A stretch of 64,000 nucleotides of DNA from Alphaproteobacteria bacterium (GTDB lineage Bacteria; Myxococcota_A; UBA796; CAJQPC01), in assembly GCA_020632795.1 (NCBI GenBank), contig JACKEV010000013.1, positions 310,001 through 374,000 on the forward strand, given 5' to 3'. A program made the translations under genes and the position numbers. Position 1 is the stretch's first letter, and each line of letters begins with the position of its first letter. This document shows, one piece after another, positions 63,101 to 64,000 of this stretch. Under the pieces are notes generated by a model that made no database searches, was not told the origin of the DNA, and saw only the letters and a list, made by a program, of their open reading frames with translations.

Positions 63101-63228
63101 GGGCCCAGCAGCGCGGGCGCCCCCGCCGCCAGCGCCGCACGCCGCTCGATCCGCTCAGCCCACATCGAGGGGAGATCGCCGGATTCGGTGGGGTCTGCAT
63201 GGGAGGGTCTATGGGGGACGGTCAACAT
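57154..63228 (-). CDS. Nonribosomal peptide synthetase-type assembly line, A-T-C-A-T, with acyl-ACP-reductase-like release domain
   Basis: A 2024-aa cytoplasmic enzyme. The loading A domain (about 15-500) has SHTSGTTQRK near 173 and is of acyl/aryl-acid ligase type. T1 has FFALGGDSL with Ser551. The C domain has HHAMLDG at 736-742, an active condensation motif. A2 has YTSGSTGQPKG near 1200; its pocket residues read roughly D-A-V-Q-L-C-G-I-Y, which I cannot match to a known amino acid. T2 has GGDSL with Ser1579. From about 1650 a domain like cyanobacterial acyl-ACP reductase follows: ITTGHGATAAAV, then VAVLGLGSIGRTSL near 1797, then MGCIL with Cys1952 at the position of the catalytic Cys of that enzyme. 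It likely releases an aldehyde. The start is uncertain: GTG 63273 or ATG 63228, the latter chosen from promoter position. Confidence 0.9.
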   Translation of the reverse strand: MLTVPHRPSHADPTESGDLPSMWAERIERRAALAAGAPALLGPDKTLRFRALVHELGRWRAHLRACGVGPEGRVIGVGTTSVDGAVRALGITASATYTPFAAQWGSAAVEELLEHVRPHAMIVDAETPEGLVAQAQARGIRLVPGSLPPQTEARPMSPEERQKLWDPERVALISHTSGTTQRKFIPYTNGNITALCDDARGAWRLSSQDRCLTLAPLFNGFGLLLGVCVPVVAGGSTLVGFPFTPPSFWSTLAATEATWVLGVPLVFQVVLDIPGPPTPALRMCVTGGTSMNAAVAERLRRRTRVALVDAYGMNEAGLIASTPVSLDPVPAGCVGHPYGLDVAVWDPEEDVALAATERGEVVVRGASVARSYFANGERTTPRASEWLRTGDEGFFDEGGALYLTGRMWERINQGGETISPGLIEQVLLSHPAVQDAACFATPHPRLGEAVAAAVVIKGQVSDAELRARVVEQLGLSHVPQVLLRCPSLPRAPNGKLNRRGLHETFQTSIEEPRQERGDDLLVVAIAEVFAAVLGVPEVSHAQSFFALGGDSLAVSEVVTRLRISLGRAVTITDVFTHPSPVELATQVRATEQVEDVPLMRLPPQSGRGGRASFGQERMWVHQQLYPESDAYNELAIWTVRGSVKADLLERALRWLVARHAVLRDRLVMMEGVLRQQDCQPPSPLLRRPSACADVAEGLAAVQREAAVPYDLAEEAPSRFWLVPVGSDATLFALGVHHAMLDGISAAELCADLGEAYRALLQGNEPAREPLPFRYTDWAWWQRQQVEANGAAQLSWWRERLAGAPSVLPLPLDRPRPRHRAFQGRSVGLSLDAQQRGAILALAEAHGCTPYMVLLAVYALVLARTCACDDLVIGTPVSVRNHPSLAGVIGFFVNTLPLRLDLGGATSGAVLLRQVRRRCLEAFERRDVPFEHVVDALGVRRDEGHEPLVQVLFSYQNELLLELDGAAVEPLRLERMTAQVDLSLLILNERDGLWCSFEYDAELFERSTLSSLAESFHQLLLGLIAHPERRVSDLPMVLEADQEALLELGRGPVSALPPMCLHALFERQADATPEATALVFGSASMSYAELERRANGVAHQLRAQGVPPGSRVGLSYRSAPEQIAAVLGILKAGCAYVPLDPDDPASRRAFIVEDAGVGIVVTQASLAERWGTQTVVLLEESVPSDRRPALDVDPSQGAYVIYTSGSTGQPKGAEIHHGAAAAVVRHMAGILQIDPTSRVLRHASIGFDASVVEIFSTLGAGATMILAELREQLGPSFTELLRHHRVTHLQMVPSALAQVEDEDALPDLQVVLSCGEVCPPSLAKRWRVGRRFLNGYGPSECTIYSTVSVDPSGVRLPIGRPLPGVRLYVLDTQRRLAPAGLPGELYIGGVGVGLGYIGRPALDAERFLPDPFGPPGARMYRSGDRCRWRSDGELEFLGRVDLQLKLRGIRIEPGEIESCLCEHPAIEQAVVVPRDGRLVAYHVQRAPVSPAALRAHVQALLPAPMVPAAYVALAVLPRLPSGKVDRGALPIPQADALGVDEPYLAPRTDVEVQIAAIWAEVLEVPEVGVSQDFFALGGDSLKAVLIVRRTAAVLGRPVPIGLLLKRPTIAGVLSGLGPTSSAAPPRPRPTRPESPHLKVVDRSLPELFLGGEIPPVEAAYMGYVFDEHLARLTPEERLQAERELLTRPSWVEVLDTSLGRSAGILLPHRGSALYLDQEALVASVVTGLELAARIGARVVALTGLLPSATDYGEAIARAISGRTDLPAITTGHGATAAAVLMNLERLLDLSGRTLAREHVAVLGLGSIGRTSLRLMLARAPHPAVISLCDLYQQRAALQSLKEELRAELGFRGGIELLEVEDALPASLHKATTVIGATNVANVLDVDKLAPGTLIVDDSGPHCFDVAAARRRFKDHGDILFIEGGPFESPDPVRVTTHPSSFRASHDGRTVMGCILSSSLSVAEGLAPTIGLITPAQAEAHLDALRARGFRGAWPQCDGVRFSASDLAAFAGRFGDPASREQTPST

Positions 63229-63274
63229 CTCTCCAACGTGGGCCCGCAAGGGCCGCACATCATGGGGGGGCACG

Positions 63275-63280
63275 ACTATA
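63275..63280 (-). promoter_or_regulatory. Possible -10 element for the NRPS gene
   Basis: TATAGT on the minus strand lies about 47 bases upstream of the ATG at 63228. No good -35 is seen. If it is used, transcription would start at or just after the GTG at 63273, favouring the ATG at 63228 as the true start. Confidence 0.3.
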
Positions 63281-63457
63281 CAGGACCCGCTGACCGGCCC
63301 TTGGAGGCCGTGGGCCTCCCGGCTCGCGCGTTGGGACTGGGAGCGCGTCGGTGGAGAGCGGCGGCACCACCCCGAAGATGGCCGTTCGTCATGGGACCCG
63401 ATAGGAAGCGCTCACAGCGTCCTCCATGGTTTCACGACAGAGCGCAGGGTCCTGCTG

Positions 63458-64000
63458 ATGATTGAGTTCGGACGGGGACCACTTGCGGGCATCGATCTGG
63501 TCGATCCACGGACACACGCCGACACGGATCTCCGTCCGATCTGGGCCTTTCTCCGGCGCACCTGTCCGGTCGTCTGGCATCCCTGGGGAGACGCCGGCTT
63601 CTGGGTCGTGTCGAGGCACGAGCATGTCCGGCAGATCAGCGCGGACACGCGACGCTTCACGTCACGGCGAGGCAACTCCCTGAACGCGCTGTTGGCCGGT
63701 GGGGATCCGGCCGGCGGACGGATGCTCCCGATGTCGGACGGTCCACGCCACGCCGCCATTCGATCCCGGATCGCGAGGTGCGTTCGTCGCGCGGTCAAGG
63801 CCGGCGCCAAGGAGAGGCTGGACCAGAGCGTGCGCGCTCGGCTGACGGGGGTACTCGACACAGATGCGGAGCTATCCGGCGCATTCGCTGGCCATGTCGC
63901 ATCCGGCGCGATCTGTGACCTGCTCGGCGTGCGCGAGGGCGCTGACCGGGAGCAGCTGTGCAGCGCAGCGGCGGCCGCGCTCGCGTCGGCCCATCGAGAC
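63458..64000 (+). CDS. Cytochrome P450, N-terminal part (gene runs off the right edge)
   Basis: The first 181 codons are present without a stop. The sequence has the usual N-terminal blocks of soluble bacterial P450s: IDLVDPRTHADTDLRPIWAFL, then CPVVWHPWGDAGFWVVSRHEHV, then FTSRRG, and MLPMSDGPRHAAIRSRI, the C-helix region with the haem-contacting His/Arg. The Cys loop lies beyond the window. It is divergent from the NRPS gene with about 230 bases between the starts, so it probably tailors the peptide-derived product (inference). Confidence 0.88.
   Translation, partial: MIEFGRGPLAGIDLVDPRTHADTDLRPIWAFLRRTCPVVWHPWGDAGFWVVSRHEHVRQISADTRRFTSRRGNSLNALLAGGDPAGGRMLPMSDGPRHAAIRSRIARCVRRAVKAGAKERLDQSVRARLTGVLDTDAELSGAFAGHVASGAICDLLGVREGADREQLCSAAAAALASAHRD

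Overview
The window is very GC-rich, densely coded DNA from a Gram-negative bacterium. It most resembles a myxobacterium-like member of Myxococcota (former Deltaproteobacteria); this is an inference from gene content. Supporting features are three large lipoproteins with MopE-type Cys/Asp repeats, about a dozen other predicted lipoproteins, a Ser/Thr kinase with a huge sensor region beside an FHA/sigma-54-type regulator, an ADP-heptose (LPS-type) pathway, multihaem cytochrome c, and an NRPS-type gene with an adjoining P450. No rRNA, tRNA or CRISPR array was seen.

Layout. 1-2.5 kb: a truncated AAA ATPase gene diverges from a tetR-P450 operon across a twin palindromic operator. 2.5-5 kb: a MopE/beta-helix lipoprotein, then 440 bp of non-coding DNA carrying an imperfect inverted repeat. 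5-8.8 kb: a three-gene operon for a tetrahaem cytochrome c and a two-subunit molybdenum hydroxylase. 8.9-15.1 kb: gmhA-hldA-gmhB diverge from an FAD oxidoreductase, an aldo/keto reductase and hldC. Together these make ADP-heptose up to, but not including, the HldD epimerase step. 15.1-16.8 kb: an outer-membrane protein and a secreted lipase-like hydrolase. 17-20 kb: a translationally coupled pair, an AAA/STAND-like ATPase and a 590-aa protein with a degenerate P-loop and mosaic base composition, bordered downstream by broken copies of two nearby genes. 20.3-23 kb: a methyltransferase/ATP-grasp fusion diverges from a small methyltransferase. 23-31 kb: an FGE-like/propeller lipoprotein, a receptor-type Ser/Thr kinase split by a C7-tract frameshift, and an FHA/sigma-54 activator. 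31-47.8 kb: mostly cell-envelope genes (lipases, an M19-like hydrolase, an S41 protease, MopE proteins, a PI-PLC-like protein) with AraC and LysR regulators. 48-53.3 kb: a rifampin phosphotransferase gene followed by a tight three-gene cassette (Gly-zipper membrane protein, 445-aa unknown, acyl-carrier-protein-like protein lacking its prosthetic-group Ser). The cassette is flanked by a 51-bp direct repeat of the rph 3' end. 53.3-57.1 kb: small secreted proteins, then a TetR-controlled DoxX-MATE operon with a clear operator. 57.1-64 kb: an A-T-C-A-T assembly line ending in a domain like cyanobacterial acyl-ACP reductase, divergent from a truncated P450 gene.

The best candidates for undescribed biology are the rph-flanked three-gene cassette, the ATPase/degenerate-P-loop pair, and the NRPS with an AAR-type release domain. 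All functional statements are inferred from sequence motifs read by eye; no database search was run.
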